This document shows, one piece after another, positions 36,283-45,478 of a stretch of 64,000 bases of DNA; position 1 is the stretch's first letter, and each line of letters opens with the position of its first letter. This stretch comes from Paraburkholderia sp. FT54 (lineage in GTDB: Bacteria; Pseudomonadota; Gammaproteobacteria; Burkholderiales; Burkholderiaceae). The notes under the pieces were generated by a model. It saw nothing but the letters and a program-made list of their open reading frames with translations. It was not told the DNA's origin and made no database searches. A program made the translations under genes and the position numbers. The stretch spans positions 558,001 through 622,000 of the forward strand of contig NZ_CP134197.1 in assembly GCF_031585635.1 (NCBI RefSeq), in the 5' to 3' direction.

Positions 36283-37259
36283 GCGGGCTGCGTTACTGGT
36301 ATGCGGAGAATCGCGGAGCGGTGTTCGCGTTCGGCCTGTTCGTGCTGATGTTCGCGATCTATCTCGTCAACTATCCGTCGGCGTTGTCGGCCAACGTATT
36401 TCAGACGGCAGCGAACAAAGCGGTACTACTCGCGCTCGTCTCGATGGGGCAGGCGCTCGTCGTGCTGACCGCCGGCATCGACCTGTCGATCGGCATGGCG
36501 CTGGTGCTGACGAATTGCATCGGGTCGTGGATCGTCACGGGCGATTCGCTGCACAGCGCGCTCGGCATCGCCGGCGTGCTCGGGGCGGGTGCGCTGTGCG
36601 GCGCGCTGAACGGCGTGATCATCATTTTCGGCCGGCTGCAGCCGATCGTGACGACGATCGCGACGGGCGCCGTCTACTACGGATTGGCGCTGCTGCTGCG
36701 CCCCGTGCCCGGCGGATCGATCAACGAGGACCTCGCCGACGCACTGACGGGCAAGGTCGCCGGCGTTCTGCCAGCGAGCCTCGTGATTCTGCTCGCCGCG
36801 ATCGTGATCGTCTGGATTCCTTTCAAACGCTCGGCGATCGGGCGAGCGGCATACGCGACCGGGTCGTCCGAACCCGCGGCTTTCCTGTCCGGCATGCCGA
36901 TCCGCCGCGCGAAGTTCGCGAGCTATACGCTGGCCGGCCTGCTCGCGGCAGTCGGCGGCCTGTTTCTGACGTTCTTCACGGACACCGGCGATGCGAACCT
37001 CGGCAGCGCGAACTCGTACACGCTGTTTTCGATCGCCGCGGTAGTGATCGGCGGCGTGTCGCTGCTCGGCGGCAAGGGCAGCGCGATCGGCGCGATCTTT
37101 GGCGCATTCGCGTTCCGTTGCATCGGCGATCTGCTGTTCGTGTTCAACGTCGATGCGCTGTGGCAGCCGCTATTTCAGGGCATGATTCTTCTGCTTGCTG
37201 TCGCGATCGGCGCGTGCGGATTGTTCAGGGTGCGCAACCGTCTGGAGTGGTTTCAATGA
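36279..37259 (+). CDS. Sugar ABC transporter permease 1 (RbsC family)
   Basis: 326 residues, about ten hydrophobic spans. The family signature includes LVVLTAGIDLSIGMALVLTN and LLGGKGSAIGAIFGAF near the C-terminus, with the EAA-like loop around GRAAYATGSSEPAAFLSGMP. The start is set by the ATGA overlap with the ATPase gene, and the stop overlaps the next permease by ATGA. A longer in-frame extension to 35,982 lies wholly inside the ATPase gene and is a shadow. Confidence 0.94.
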   Translation: MSGLRYWYAENRGAVFAFGLFVLMFAIYLVNYPSALSANVFQTAANKAVLLALVSMGQALVVLTAGIDLSIGMALVLTNCIGSWIVTGDSLHSALGIAGVLGAGALCGALNGVIIIFGRLQPIVTTIATGAVYYGLALLLRPVPGGSINEDLADALTGKVAGVLPASLVILLAAIVIVWIPFKRSAIGRAAYATGSSEPAAFLSGMPIRRAKFASYTLAGLLAAVGGLFLTFFTDTGDANLGSANSYTLFSIAAVVIGGVSLLGGKGSAIGAIFGAFAFRCIGDLLFVFNVDALWQPLFQGMILLLAVAIGACGLFRVRNRLEWFQ

Positions 37260-38242
37260 GCCACGCTTCCGCGACCGGCCGGACCACGTTCGTGTCGAGG
37301 CTCACCCGCAGAATCGACAAACCGATCGTGATCGCATTCGCATGCATCGTCGCGCTGCTGCTCGTCGGCGGGATGTTTTCGCGCAACTTCACGTCGCCGG
37401 AATACATCCTGCTGCAACTGAAGGTCGGCGCATTCCTCGGCATCATTGCGACCGGCCTGATGATGGTGATCCTGCTCGGCCACATCGACCTGTCGCTGCC
37501 GTGGACAATCACCGTCGGCGCGATGATGGCGTGCGCGGTCGCGGGGCACGGCGATCTCGGGCGCGTCCTCGCGATTCCGGTCGGGATCGGTTGCGGCGTG
37601 CTGATCGGCATCGTCAACGGCATCCTCGTCGCACTGCTGCGCATTCCGTCGATGATCGCGACGCTTGCGACGAATGCGGTCGCGCAGGGCATCATGATCG
37701 TCTATACGGGCGGATCGTCGCCGCAGGATTCCGCGCCGGAGGTGATGCGCTGGCTCGCGGCGGGCTGGCTCGTACCGGGCGTGCCGAATGCCGTCGCGCT
37801 GTGGGTGGTGATCGGCGGCGCCACGATGTTCCTGCTGTCGCGCACGACCTTCGGCCGCACGCTTTACGCGATCGGCAACACTGAGCGCGCGGCGTATCTT
37901 TCCGGCATCGATACGCGGCTCGTCACGGTGACCGCCTTCGCCGTGTGCAGCGCGTTCGCCGCGTTCGGCGGCGTGCTGCTCGCGGGCTATGCGTCGAAGG
38001 CCGCACAGTCGATGGGCGATGCTTACCTGTTGCCGGCGATCGCGGCGGTCGTGCTCGGCGGCACGTCGATTCTGGGTGGACGGGGTTCATACCTGGGCAC
38101 GGTGGCCGGCGCGATCCTCATCACACTGCTGCAATCGATCCTCTCGGTCGCGCAGATGCCGGAGGCGGGGCGTCAGATCATCTACGGCGTGGTGATCGCG
38201 GCGATGCTCCTACTGTATGGGCGAAGCAAGCGAGAGGCGTAG
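37256..38242 (+). CDS. Sugar ABC transporter permease 2 (RbsC family)
   Basis: 328 residues, paralogous to the preceding permease. It carries MMVILLGHIDLSLPWTITVG and FGRTLYAIGNTERAAYLSGI, then VVLGGTSILGGRGSYLGTVA. Two different permeases imply a heterodimeric channel. No catabolic enzyme or regulator accompanies the operon, so the transported sugar is not indicated by context. Confidence 0.94.
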   Translation: MSHASATGRTTFVSRLTRRIDKPIVIAFACIVALLLVGGMFSRNFTSPEYILLQLKVGAFLGIIATGLMMVILLGHIDLSLPWTITVGAMMACAVAGHGDLGRVLAIPVGIGCGVLIGIVNGILVALLRIPSMIATLATNAVAQGIMIVYTGGSSPQDSAPEVMRWLAAGWLVPGVPNAVALWVVIGGATMFLLSRTTFGRTLYAIGNTERAAYLSGIDTRLVTVTAFAVCSAFAAFGGVLLAGYASKAAQSMGDAYLLPAIAAVVLGGTSILGGRGSYLGTVAGAILITLLQSILSVAQMPEAGRQIIYGVVIAAMLLLYGRSKREA

Positions 38243-38398
38243 GTCGAGCCGATGGGCCGCCAGTCGCGCTCAATCAACGAGTGCAACCGGCCATGAAGAG
38301 CTGTTCAGGGTTTCGCCCGGAAACAGCCGCCAGCCAACGCGCTCAACGATTTACTTGTACGCTGATGCGTACCAGAACTCACTCAGCCCGAGCCCGCC

Positions 38399-39169
38399 AT
38401 GTTCGTAGATTGTCTAAAACGGTATCCAGTCAAAGGACTATCCCCAGAGTCTCTGCAATCTGTTTTTTTGCAAGAGGCGCAAGGGTTTCCGCTTGACCGC
38501 GCATATGCCATTACTGACGGTTCATTTACATTCGACCCGGGCAATCCCACCCCCGAGCCGAAGACGAAATTTCTGATGCTGGCCAAATACGAACGGCTGG
38601 CCCAGTTGAAAACCCGCCTGATTCCAGAGACCAGCGAACTCGAAGTCGAGCACCATGGGTCAACAGCCCGTTTTGATCTCGCCACCGACGCCGGGAAGGA
38701 GATGGCTGCGTTTTTTATGAGAGATTTCCTTGGGGTGCCACTTCCAGGAACTCCGAAGGTCGTACACGCGCCCGGGCACCAGTTCACTGACGTCAGCGTT
38801 CACTCTGTTGCCTTGATGCGCAGCATCTCCCTCATCAATCTTGCGACCGTCCGCGATTTGGCTGAGCGAGTTGGTATGGAACTTGATCCCGTGCGTTTTC
38901 GCGCGAACGTCTATTTCGACGGGCTTCCTGCGTGGGCCGAGATGGAGTGGCTCGACCGCCACTTCTGCATCGGCGACGCACGTCTGAAAGTGATAAGACG
39001 CACCAAGCGCTGCGCAGCAACGAGTGTAAACCCCGCGACTGGCGAGCGCGATATCAACCTTCCGCTCCAGATCATGGACTACGTCAACCACGGAGATCTC
39101 GGAATCTACGCAGAGGTGTTGACAGGCGGGACCATCAAGCCGGGCGACAAAACAGTCCTGGAGAATTAG
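38399..39169 (+). CDS. MOSC-domain protein
   Basis: 256 residues. The N-terminal MOSC_N beta barrel (LKRYPVKGLSPESLQSVFLQ, GFPLDRAYAI) is followed by the MOSC domain with FRANVYFDGLPAWAEMEWL and RRTKRCAATSVNPATGERD, where the cysteine is the expected molybdenum/sulfur ligand. Relatives move or reduce sulfur or N-oxygenated compounds using a molybdenum cofactor. No strong ribosome site; the start follows the family N-terminus. It follows the sugar importer by 156 bases and is probably separate from it. Confidence 0.9.
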   Translation: MFVDCLKRYPVKGLSPESLQSVFLQEAQGFPLDRAYAITDGSFTFDPGNPTPEPKTKFLMLAKYERLAQLKTRLIPETSELEVEHHGSTARFDLATDAGKEMAAFFMRDFLGVPLPGTPKVVHAPGHQFTDVSVHSVALMRSISLINLATVRDLAERVGMELDPVRFRANVYFDGLPAWAEMEWLDRHFCIGDARLKVIRRTKRCAATSVNPATGERDINLPLQIMDYVNHGDLGIYAEVLTGGTIKPGDKTVLEN

Positions 39170-39171
39170 TG

Positions 39172-39306
39172 ATGAAAAGGCAATCGAAACAGTCATCCGA
39201 CTACGCGCTCGAAAAGGGCAGTGATCATGAACCAGGTATGTCACGCAAACGCACAACGGATCGCGTGTCGGGTGGCATGAAACGGTGTACGTTTGGCATG
39301 CTTTGA
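39172..39306 (+). CDS. Possible 44-residue basic peptide
   Basis: An ATG directly after the MOSC stop codon, with GGAG 9 bases upstream, opens MKRQSKQSSDYALEKGSD and ends GGMKRCTFGML. It could be translationally coupled to the MOSC gene. No similarity known; composition alone does not prove coding. Confidence 0.3.
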   Translation: MKRQSKQSSDYALEKGSDHEPGMSRKRTTDRVSGGMKRCTFGML

Positions 39307-39491
39307 TGCATCCACGCGCTTGAATGCGAGTCGCCCGCATCACATACTGATCTAAAGGAAACGCCGTCGGATAGCTATCTACGATCAGGAAATATCGCGC
39401 AGTGCCAGGAGACCTTCTGCATGCACAACGGCAAAGCCTTTCCGCTCACTGGCGAAATCTTAAATAGCCTTCAACCGAATCGGATGTACTT

Positions 39492-39617
39492 ATGCTTTTC
39501 ACTCTCCTATTGGACTGCCTCGACCGGTGGCTGCAAAATGCCCAACAGACCCGCTCTGAAGGACACTCGAAGGATATTGCCGAGCTTGAGCGTCGGATGA
39601 AAGAGTTGGACGGTTAG
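39492..39617 (+). CDS. DUF3563-like microprotein (41 aa)
   Basis: MLFTLLLDCLDRWLQNAQQ followed by a polar stretch and KDIAELERRMKELDG. The layout (hydrophobic LLDWLDxW start, then a D-I-x-x-LE-R-R-M-x-x-L end) matches the DUF3563 microproteins that are widespread, often in many copies, in Burkholderia and relatives. The function is unknown. The ribosome site is weak. The gene is too short for most gene finders. Confidence 0.65.
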   Translation: MLFTLLLDCLDRWLQNAQQTRSEGHSKDIAELERRMKELDG

Positions 39618-39738
39618 CCCGGGCCAACCCCGGTGACGCCCATAACGTTGTAGCGCAGGACCTGGTGGGACGGACGCTTGCAGCCTCGACTCGCATTGGG
39701 CAAACTCCTGCCACTCACAACAAATTGGTGATTTACGA

Positions 39739-40851
39739 ATGGGACGTGTGACACATGGGCTGGCGGTTATCGCCACATTGCTAGGCTTTGCCGCCGCAGC
39801 ACAAGCGCAGGAACCGGCTATTGGCGGAGTTGCAGAGAAGTATTTTGAAGGAAACCTGCCGCTCGAAAGTGGGCAGGTCATCAAGGATTTTTCGATTTCG
39901 TACGCGACGCATGGCACCCTGAACGCAGAGAAGTCAAACGCCATCCTTATGGTCACTGCGATTGGCGGTAACCACCATCGGCTCGATTACCTGATCGGCC
40001 CAGGCAAGGCACTTGATACCAATAAGTATTTCATCATCACGACCGACGCTATCGGCAATGGGCTCACAACCTCGCCGTCCAATAGCGTCGTCCAGCCCGG
40101 CATGTCGTTCCCCCACTTCCTGATTCGCGATATGGTCGAATCGCAATACCGGCTTGTTACTCGCAAATTCGGCATTGCGCATCTGGTCGCAGTAGTTGGC
40201 GCTTCGATGGGCGGCATGCAGACTCTGCAGTGGGGCGTCAGTCATCCCGATATGATGGACGCGCTGGTTCCAATCGTTCCTCTGGGACGCACGCCGGCAT
40301 GGACCAAGGCCGTGCTCGATCTCACGCGACAAGAGATCATGTCTGATCCTGCGTGGGATAACGGAAATTACAAGCAACCTCCGCAAACGGGGATGCGTCT
40401 GTGGGCCGGTACGATGGCATTGATCACCCGCACGCCGGAACTACTCAAGAATACGATGCCGAAAAGTGACGACGTCGACCCTTGGCTCCTTAAGACCGAA
40501 GATGACGGGTGGAAGAATTTCGATGCGCGTAACTGGGTTTACCAGACGTGGGCCTACGATGCGCACGATATCGGCACCACGCCAGGTCTGAACGGCGACT
40601 ACTATCAGGCGTTGCGGTCGATCCGGGCGCGCACGCTGATTCTCGCTGGGGTCGGCGATCTGCTCAATCCGGAACCGGAGGCACTAGAAGCCGCACGCTA
40701 CATCCAGGGCGCGCAATTCGAATCGATCGAACCACGCTGGCCGTCGGGTCATTTTTCCGCTGCCGGCGTAACGCAGCCGGAAGTGGATTTCCAGAATCGC
40801 GTAATCGGTGCCTTCCTCACCAAAGTTTACGCGGGCAGGAGCACGAGCTAA
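39739..40851 (+). CDS. Exported alpha/beta hydrolase of the MetX-like (homoserine acetyltransferase) fold
   Basis: 370 residues with a signal peptide (LAVIATLLGFAAAAQAQ). The mature part follows the MetX layout: VIKDFSISYATHGTLNAEKS, the serine elbow VVGASMGGMQTLQWGVSHPD, the aspartate in LILAGVGDLLNPEPEA and the histidine in RWPSGHFSAAG. True homoserine acetyltransferases are cytoplasmic, so the signal peptide points to a periplasmic esterase or acyltransferase instead. The substrate is unknown. It stands alone, convergent with the aldo/keto reductase. Confidence 0.85.
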   Translation: MGRVTHGLAVIATLLGFAAAAQAQEPAIGGVAEKYFEGNLPLESGQVIKDFSISYATHGTLNAEKSNAILMVTAIGGNHHRLDYLIGPGKALDTNKYFIITTDAIGNGLTTSPSNSVVQPGMSFPHFLIRDMVESQYRLVTRKFGIAHLVAVVGASMGGMQTLQWGVSHPDMMDALVPIVPLGRTPAWTKAVLDLTRQEIMSDPAWDNGNYKQPPQTGMRLWAGTMALITRTPELLKNTMPKSDDVDPWLLKTEDDGWKNFDARNWVYQTWAYDAHDIGTTPGLNGDYYQALRSIRARTLILAGVGDLLNPEPEALEAARYIQGAQFESIEPRWPSGHFSAAGVTQPEVDFQNRVIGAFLTKVYAGRSTS

Positions 40852-40939
40852 GGTGCGCGAGGCGGCTGCCAATGCGTTGCGACGCGAACGCTGCACGCCC
40901 TCTTCTGCAAAGCTACGCAGGTCCGTGCTACGCACTCGT

Positions 40940-41890
40940 TTATTTCGCCGGGGCGCTGACTTCGTTGAGCAGCTTCAGGTCTTCCGGAGACAGTTGCAGG
41001 CTCGCCGCCGCCACCAGACTTTCCAGTTGTTCCACTGAGGTAGTGCTCGCAATCGGCGCCATCACGCTAGGCCGTGCGATGATCCAGGCGAGCGCCACGG
41101 TCGAGGGTGTGGTGTCGTTGCGCTTGGCCACTTCAACGAGCGTATCGACGATTCGCAGTCCACGGTCGTTCAGGTATTTGTTCAGGAATGGACTACGTGC
41201 ACGCTTATCGATGTCCGCCCTCGAACGGTATTTTCCGCTCAGGAAGCCGCTTGCCAGGCTGAAGTACGTGACTACCGCCAGGTTGTGCGCCTGCGCGACC
41301 GGTTCCAGATCCGTCTCGTAACCTTCGCGATCGTACAGGTTGTACTCAGGCTGAAGCACCTGATACGCCGGCAAGCCCGATTCCCTTGATACTTTCAACG
41401 CTGCCTCAAGTCGCGCGCCGGTGAAGTTCGACGCGCCGATCACGCGCACCTTGCCCGCCTTGATCAACTTCTGATACGCGCCGAGCGTCTCTTCCATCGG
41501 CGTCGTTTCGTCGTCGAAGTGGGAAAAATAGACGTCGATGTAATCGGTTTGAAGACGGCGCAGCGAATCGTCGACGGCCGCCTCGATATTCGCCGCCGAC
41601 AGCCCCAGCCGCGTTTTCAGCCTGCTGACCTTGGTCGCAAGCACGATCTTGTCGCGCTTGCCGCTTTCCTTGAACCACTTCCCGATGATCATTTCGGACT
41701 CGCCGCCCTGATGACCCTCGGCCCACTGCGAGTAAGCGTCCGCGGTATCGACGAAGTTCAAGCCGTGATCGACGAACGCGTCGAGGATGGAGAACGACGT
41801 GCGCTCATCGGCGGTCCAGCCGAATACGTTGCCGCCGAAAACGAGAGGTGCGACTTGAAGATTCGAGGTTCCGATGGTGTGGTGCTGCAT
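40940..41890 (-). CDS. Aldo/keto reductase
   Basis: 316 residues, TIM-barrel NADPH oxidoreductase. The catalytic tetrad is visible: Asp and Tyr in LNFVDTADAYSQWAEG, Lys in KIVLATKVSRLK and His in YIDVYFSHFDDETTPMEETL. The C-terminal NADP segment reads APIASTTSVEQLESLVAAAS. It resembles the YajO/Tas-like group that reduces aldehydes and ketones. It is followed on the same strand by a nitroreductase and quinone oxidoreductase gene, suggesting a redox-detoxification group. Confidence 0.92.
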   Translation of the reverse strand: MQHHTIGTSNLQVAPLVFGGNVFGWTADERTSFSILDAFVDHGLNFVDTADAYSQWAEGHQGGESEMIIGKWFKESGKRDKIVLATKVSRLKTRLGLSAANIEAAVDDSLRRLQTDYIDVYFSHFDDETTPMEETLGAYQKLIKAGKVRVIGASNFTGARLEAALKVSRESGLPAYQVLQPEYNLYDREGYETDLEPVAQAHNLAVVTYFSLASGFLSGKYRSRADIDKRARSPFLNKYLNDRGLRIVDTLVEVAKRNDTTPSTVALAWIIARPSVMAPIASTTSVEQLESLVAAASLQLSPEDLKLLNEVSAPAK

Positions 41891-42029
41891 GGCTTTCTTC
41901 GCTTACGGTGTTGAGTTGGAAACGAACGGAAAATGGATACGCGCGAATGCGGCCGCTCGCCTGCAAAGGAAGAAACCGGAGAACCTCGCCCGCAAAGCAG
42001 CACGCCGGAAGGCCGGCGTGCCGCTTCGA

Positions 42030-42683
42030 TCACATGAAAGTGAAGATCTGCTCGCGCGGCAGGCGCGACTTCGGCAGCTTGGCATTGAAATCCTGCTCGC
42101 TGCGATGGCCAAAGGCCGCCAGCACGACGCTCGTTAGCCCGCGTTCGCGCAGCCCAAGCTCGAGGTCGAGCGCGCGTGAATCGAAGCCTTCCATCGGCGT
42201 CGCGTCGATGCCGAGCACGGCCGCGCTGACGAGCAGTCCGCCCAGCGCAAGATACACTTGCTTCTCCATCCACTGAGGCACGTCGCGCAACTCGTAGCGG
42301 TGCATGTCCACATACGAGCGACGCGTCTTATCCTGCATGCCCTTCGCTCCGTCGACCTGGAACCGCCCGTCGTGGCCTTCCTGCTCGAGGACAGCGTCGA
42401 GGTGATCCGCGTCCATATCGGTGCGCATGCACAGTGCGATTACGTGGGAGGCGTTCACCACTTTCGGTTCGTTGTATGCGTAGGCGCCTTGCGTTGCCTT
42501 GGCCATGCGCGCGCGGCCTTCTGGCGTCGACGCGACGACATAGTGCCAAGGCTGCGAGTTGACCGACGAAGGACTGTAGTGAAGCGCGGCGAGCAACGCA
42601 TCGACCGATGCTTGCGGCAACGAACGACCCGGTTCAAATGCTTTGACGGTGTGACGGGTTTGTACGGCGTCAATCAAATTCAT
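42030..42683 (-). CDS. nfsB: NAD(P)H nitroreductase, NfsB type
   Basis: 217 residues, FMN flavoprotein matching the oxygen-insensitive NfsB length. Motifs are RHTVKAFEPGRSLPQASVDA at the N-terminus, YSPSSVNSQPWHYVVASTPE for FMN phosphate contact, KQVYLALGGLLVSAAVLGID and TPMEGFDSRALD. It reduces nitroaromatics and quinones by two-electron steps. It lies between the quinone oxidoreductase and the aldo/keto reductase, all on the minus strand. Confidence 0.9.
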   Translation of the reverse strand: MNLIDAVQTRHTVKAFEPGRSLPQASVDALLAALHYSPSSVNSQPWHYVVASTPEGRARMAKATQGAYAYNEPKVVNASHVIALCMRTDMDADHLDAVLEQEGHDGRFQVDGAKGMQDKTRRSYVDMHRYELRDVPQWMEKQVYLALGGLLVSAAVLGIDATPMEGFDSRALDLELGLRERGLTSVVLAAFGHRSEQDFNAKLPKSRLPREQIFTFM

Positions 42684-42740
42684 GGCGATATCTTCTTATG
42701 GAGACGGACAAGCAATCAAAACAGAAAGTCGACTGGTGAC

Positions 42741-43748
42741 TCAAAACCCTTCGAGAACGATCTTGCCGCGCGCGCGATTGCTTTCGATGAGGGCGTGCGC
42801 GCGCCGCAGGTTTTCGGCGTTGATCGCCCCGAAATGCTCGCCGAGCGTCGTACGCAGCGTGCCTGCGTCGATTAGCGTTGCGACGCGCTCGAGAATCTCG
42901 TGCTGGCGGATCATGTCAGGCGTCTCGAATAGAGACCGCGTGAACATGAGTTCCCAGTGCAGCGAGATCGCTTTCAACTTGAGCGGCATCGCGTCGAGCG
43001 TTTTCGGATCGTCGATGACGCCAAGCTTGCCTTGCGGCGCGAGCACGTCGACGATCTGGGGATAGCGCGCCTCGGTATGCGTGAGGCTCGCGACAAAGCG
43101 CACCTTCTCAACGCCGATCCGGTGCAGCTCTTCTTGCAGCGGGCGGGCGTGATCGATGACGTCGTGCGCTCCCAGATCGCGAACCCATTCTTGTGTCTGC
43201 GGTCGTGATGCCGTGCCGATCACACGCAGCTTGGTCAGTTGCCGCGCGAGCTGAGTGAGAATCGAGCCGACGCCACCGGCCGCGCCGATGATCAGAATCG
43301 CATCGCCGTCGCCCCCGCCCTCGGCAACGCAGAGGCGATCAAACAGCAGCTCCCAGGCTGTGAGTGAAGTGAGCGGCAATGCGGCGGCGCGCGCGTCATC
43401 GAGCGTGTTCGGTTGATGACCCGCGATGCGCTCGTCGACGACGCCGTACTCGGCATAGGCGCCGGAGCGGGTGACGGAGCCGGAGTAAAACACGCTATCG
43501 CCGACCTTGAACAGCGTGACGGCGGCGCCGACGGCTTCGACCGTCCCGACGGCATCCCATCCAAGCAAGCGCGGCGTGTCGCCGAGCATTCCCGCACGAA
43601 CCTTGGTGTCGACGGGGTTCACGGCGATGGCGCGAATCTTCACGAGCAGATCGCGTGGACCCGGCTCGGGCTTCGGCAATTCCGTTTCGTAGAGTGCACG
43701 CGGATCTTCGATCGGCAACCCGGGCTGGTCATAAACGATGGCTTTCAT
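42741..43748 (-). CDS. Zinc-independent alcohol dehydrogenase/quinone oxidoreductase (MDR superfamily)
   Basis: 335 residues. An N-terminal GroES-like domain (LVKIRAIAVNPVDTKVRAG, GWDAVGTVEAVGAAV) is followed by a Rossmann domain (ILIIGAAGGVGSILTQLARQ). Zinc-ligand residues of classical alcohol dehydrogenases are absent, as in quinone oxidoreductases. The C-terminus has IESNRARGKIVLEGF. It starts 121 bases from a divergent LysR gene, which is probably its regulator. Confidence 0.9.
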   Translation of the reverse strand: MKAIVYDQPGLPIEDPRALYETELPKPEPGPRDLLVKIRAIAVNPVDTKVRAGMLGDTPRLLGWDAVGTVEAVGAAVTLFKVGDSVFYSGSVTRSGAYAEYGVVDERIAGHQPNTLDDARAAALPLTSLTAWELLFDRLCVAEGGGDGDAILIIGAAGGVGSILTQLARQLTKLRVIGTASRPQTQEWVRDLGAHDVIDHARPLQEELHRIGVEKVRFVASLTHTEARYPQIVDVLAPQGKLGVIDDPKTLDAMPLKLKAISLHWELMFTRSLFETPDMIRQHEILERVATLIDAGTLRTTLGEHFGAINAENLRRAHALIESNRARGKIVLEGF

Positions 43749-43869
43749 CTGCGTTACTGGCGTGATGTTCGAAAGCGAGCCACGTTAGCGGCTCGGACGT
43801 TGTTTTAATGATGCGCTGCACAAGCATTTCGAAAAACAGGGAGAATCGGGTAGAACTTTCACTACAGGA

Positions 43870-44811
43870 ATGAAAATGATCCGGTTCGACGACCTGGCTC
43901 TGTTCGCGCGCACCGCCGCGCTCGGCAGCTTTTCGAACGCCGCCCGCGAAGCGGACCTGCTGCCGGGCCAGGTCAGCGCGGCAATTCAGCGGCTCGAGCG
44001 CGAGCTCGACGTCCGTTTGTTCGCGCGCTCAACGCGCAGCCTGCGGCTTACGGCCCAAGGCGAGGAATATCTGCCGTACGCGAAGCAGGTGCTAGCGACA
44101 TTGCAGGAGGGGCGGGAGTGCCTGCGGGGCGCGGCGGACGCGCTGCAGGGGCCTTTGCAGATCGCCGCGCCGTCGGATCTGGGCCGCAATGTCCTGCTGC
44201 CCTGGATCACTGCGTTTCGCGAGGCGCATCCGAAGCTGTCGGTGCGGCTCTTTTTGTCCGATCAACTGACCGACATGTTTCGCGATCCGGTCGAGATCGC
44301 CATCCGCTACGGCCGCGCCGATAACGCGAGCTACGTCGCGCTGCCGCTGGCCAGCGACAATCGGCGTGTGCTGGTGGCGTCGCCCGCCTATCTGCAACGG
44401 CATGGGCGGCCGCGCACGCTGGACGAACTGGCAGGCCACCACTGCCTGCTCTATGTCCTGGGCGGTCGCGTGTACGACAAATGGGTGTTCCCCGTGGGGG
44501 GCGAGCTGCGCCAGGTGGCCGTCGCCGGGTCGCTCTTTTGCGACGACGCCGACGTGGCACGGCGCTGGGCGATCGAGGGTCAGGGTATTGCGTACAAATC
44601 GTGGCTCGACGTGTGTGCCGACGTGCAGACGGGCCGACTCGAAGTACTGATGCCCGAGCAGCCCGGCGAGGCGGCGCCGCTGAACCTGATCTGCACGCAT
44701 CGCAAGCAGTTCTTTCCCGCGATCCGGCAGTTGCATGAAGTACTGAAGGAGCGCGTATCGGCACTTACAGCGCTGTTGCCGAAGTATGCGCCCCATGGAA
44801 CTCGTTGCTGA
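43870..44811 (+). CDS. LysR-family transcriptional regulator
   Basis: 313 residues. The N-terminal winged helix-turn-helix (FARTAALGSFSNAAREADLL, VSAAIQRLERELDVRLFARS, LRLTAQGEEYLPYAKQVL) is followed by a LysR substrate-binding domain (GPLQIAAPSDLGRNVLLPWI, VEIAIRYGRADNASYVALPL). It belongs to the AaeR/DmlR-like subgroup. It is divergent from the quinone oxidoreductase gene; the 121-base gap is the likely operator region. Confidence 0.93.
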   Translation: MKMIRFDDLALFARTAALGSFSNAAREADLLPGQVSAAIQRLERELDVRLFARSTRSLRLTAQGEEYLPYAKQVLATLQEGRECLRGAADALQGPLQIAAPSDLGRNVLLPWITAFREAHPKLSVRLFLSDQLTDMFRDPVEIAIRYGRADNASYVALPLASDNRRVLVASPAYLQRHGRPRTLDELAGHHCLLYVLGGRVYDKWVFPVGGELRQVAVAGSLFCDDADVARRWAIEGQGIAYKSWLDVCADVQTGRLEVLMPEQPGEAAPLNLICTHRKQFFPAIRQLHEVLKERVSALTALLPKYAPHGTRC

Positions 44812-45036
44812 ACGCTTACAACGCCGCGGTCACTCTCACGTCGCCGGGAATCTGCGGCGAAGCCACTGCGGCTTCGCAAGCCGCACGCGCCGGCGTCGCA
44901 TCGCGAGGCACCCATTGACTGCGACTTGTGTGATGCCTCAAGCAGTCGAATCCATCGTCACCGCGGAACAGTGAAGGCAGCGCCAGTGTGAGGAATGGAT
45001 TGCCCGCAAAGGCAGTCCCACGAGTGACCGATGCAC

Positions 45037-45231
45037 TCAGACGCGCAACGTTTGCGAGAACCTTCGTGTATTTCTCGCCGTTGCCAAGACCACGGCAACC
45101 GAGAAGATGATCTTCGCTGACGTCAGCTCCAGACGATCCAGTTTCGTCACTTCACGGCTGACGAAAGACGAAATGCCGCTGTCGGTTGCCGCTTCGATCT
45201 TCTCTACCGTCGCGCTGCCGCCTTCGGCCAT
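45037..45231 (-). CDS. Small hypothetical protein (64 aa), third of a three-gene set
   Basis: MAEGGSATVEKIEAATDSGI, then a helical stretch (VSREVTKLDRLELTSAKIIF) and a hydrophobic run (IIFSVAVVLATA) ending in RRFSQTLRV. The ATG lies one base after the stop codon of the preceding 58-residue frame; GGAGAA is 14 bases upstream. It may be membrane associated. No family recognised. Confidence 0.45.
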   Translation of the reverse strand: MAEGGSATVEKIEAATDSGISSFVSREVTKLDRLELTSAKIIFSVAVVLATARNTRRFSQTLRV

Positions 45232-45232
45232 A

Positions 45233-45409
45233 CTAGATCGAATTATTCTCCGATCGTCGCTCCCCAGCTTCCCGATTCTCCGTCACGACTCGGCGAACGG
45301 CTTCCAAAAGGTCGGGGCGCGCTTCGGGGTCGGGGACTTCGATCAGCTTGCGCGGAGCCTTGGCCTGGGGCTTCAGCGTCACACCGTCAAGTTTTTGCGG
45401 CGCAGTCAT
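45233..45409 (-). CDS. Small hypothetical protein (58 aa), second of a three-gene set
   Basis: MTAPQKLDGVTLKPQAKAPR, then KLIEVPDPEARPDLLEAVRR and a polar end. GGAG lies 7 bases before the ATG. Soluble and charged. It ends one base before the next start, suggesting coupling. No family recognised. Confidence 0.5.
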   Translation of the reverse strand: MTAPQKLDGVTLKPQAKAPRKLIEVPDPEARPDLLEAVRRVVTENREAGERRSENNSI

Positions 45410-45478
45410 AGTTCGTCTCCGGCTTCGATCACAGCTAATTCGGACGGCAGGCTCGGTCTTGCTTTTGGTTTCCGAAAA

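Noticed and set aside
36221..38242. A 673-codon frame starting within the ABC ATPase gene
   Set aside because: Only its last 328 codons are the real permease 2; the rest is an Arg-rich shadow of permease 1.
44871..44887. GCGGCTT-CGC-AAGCCGC hairpin downstream of the LysR gene as a terminator
   Set aside because: The stem is good but no U-rich stretch follows, and short GC hairpins are frequent here.
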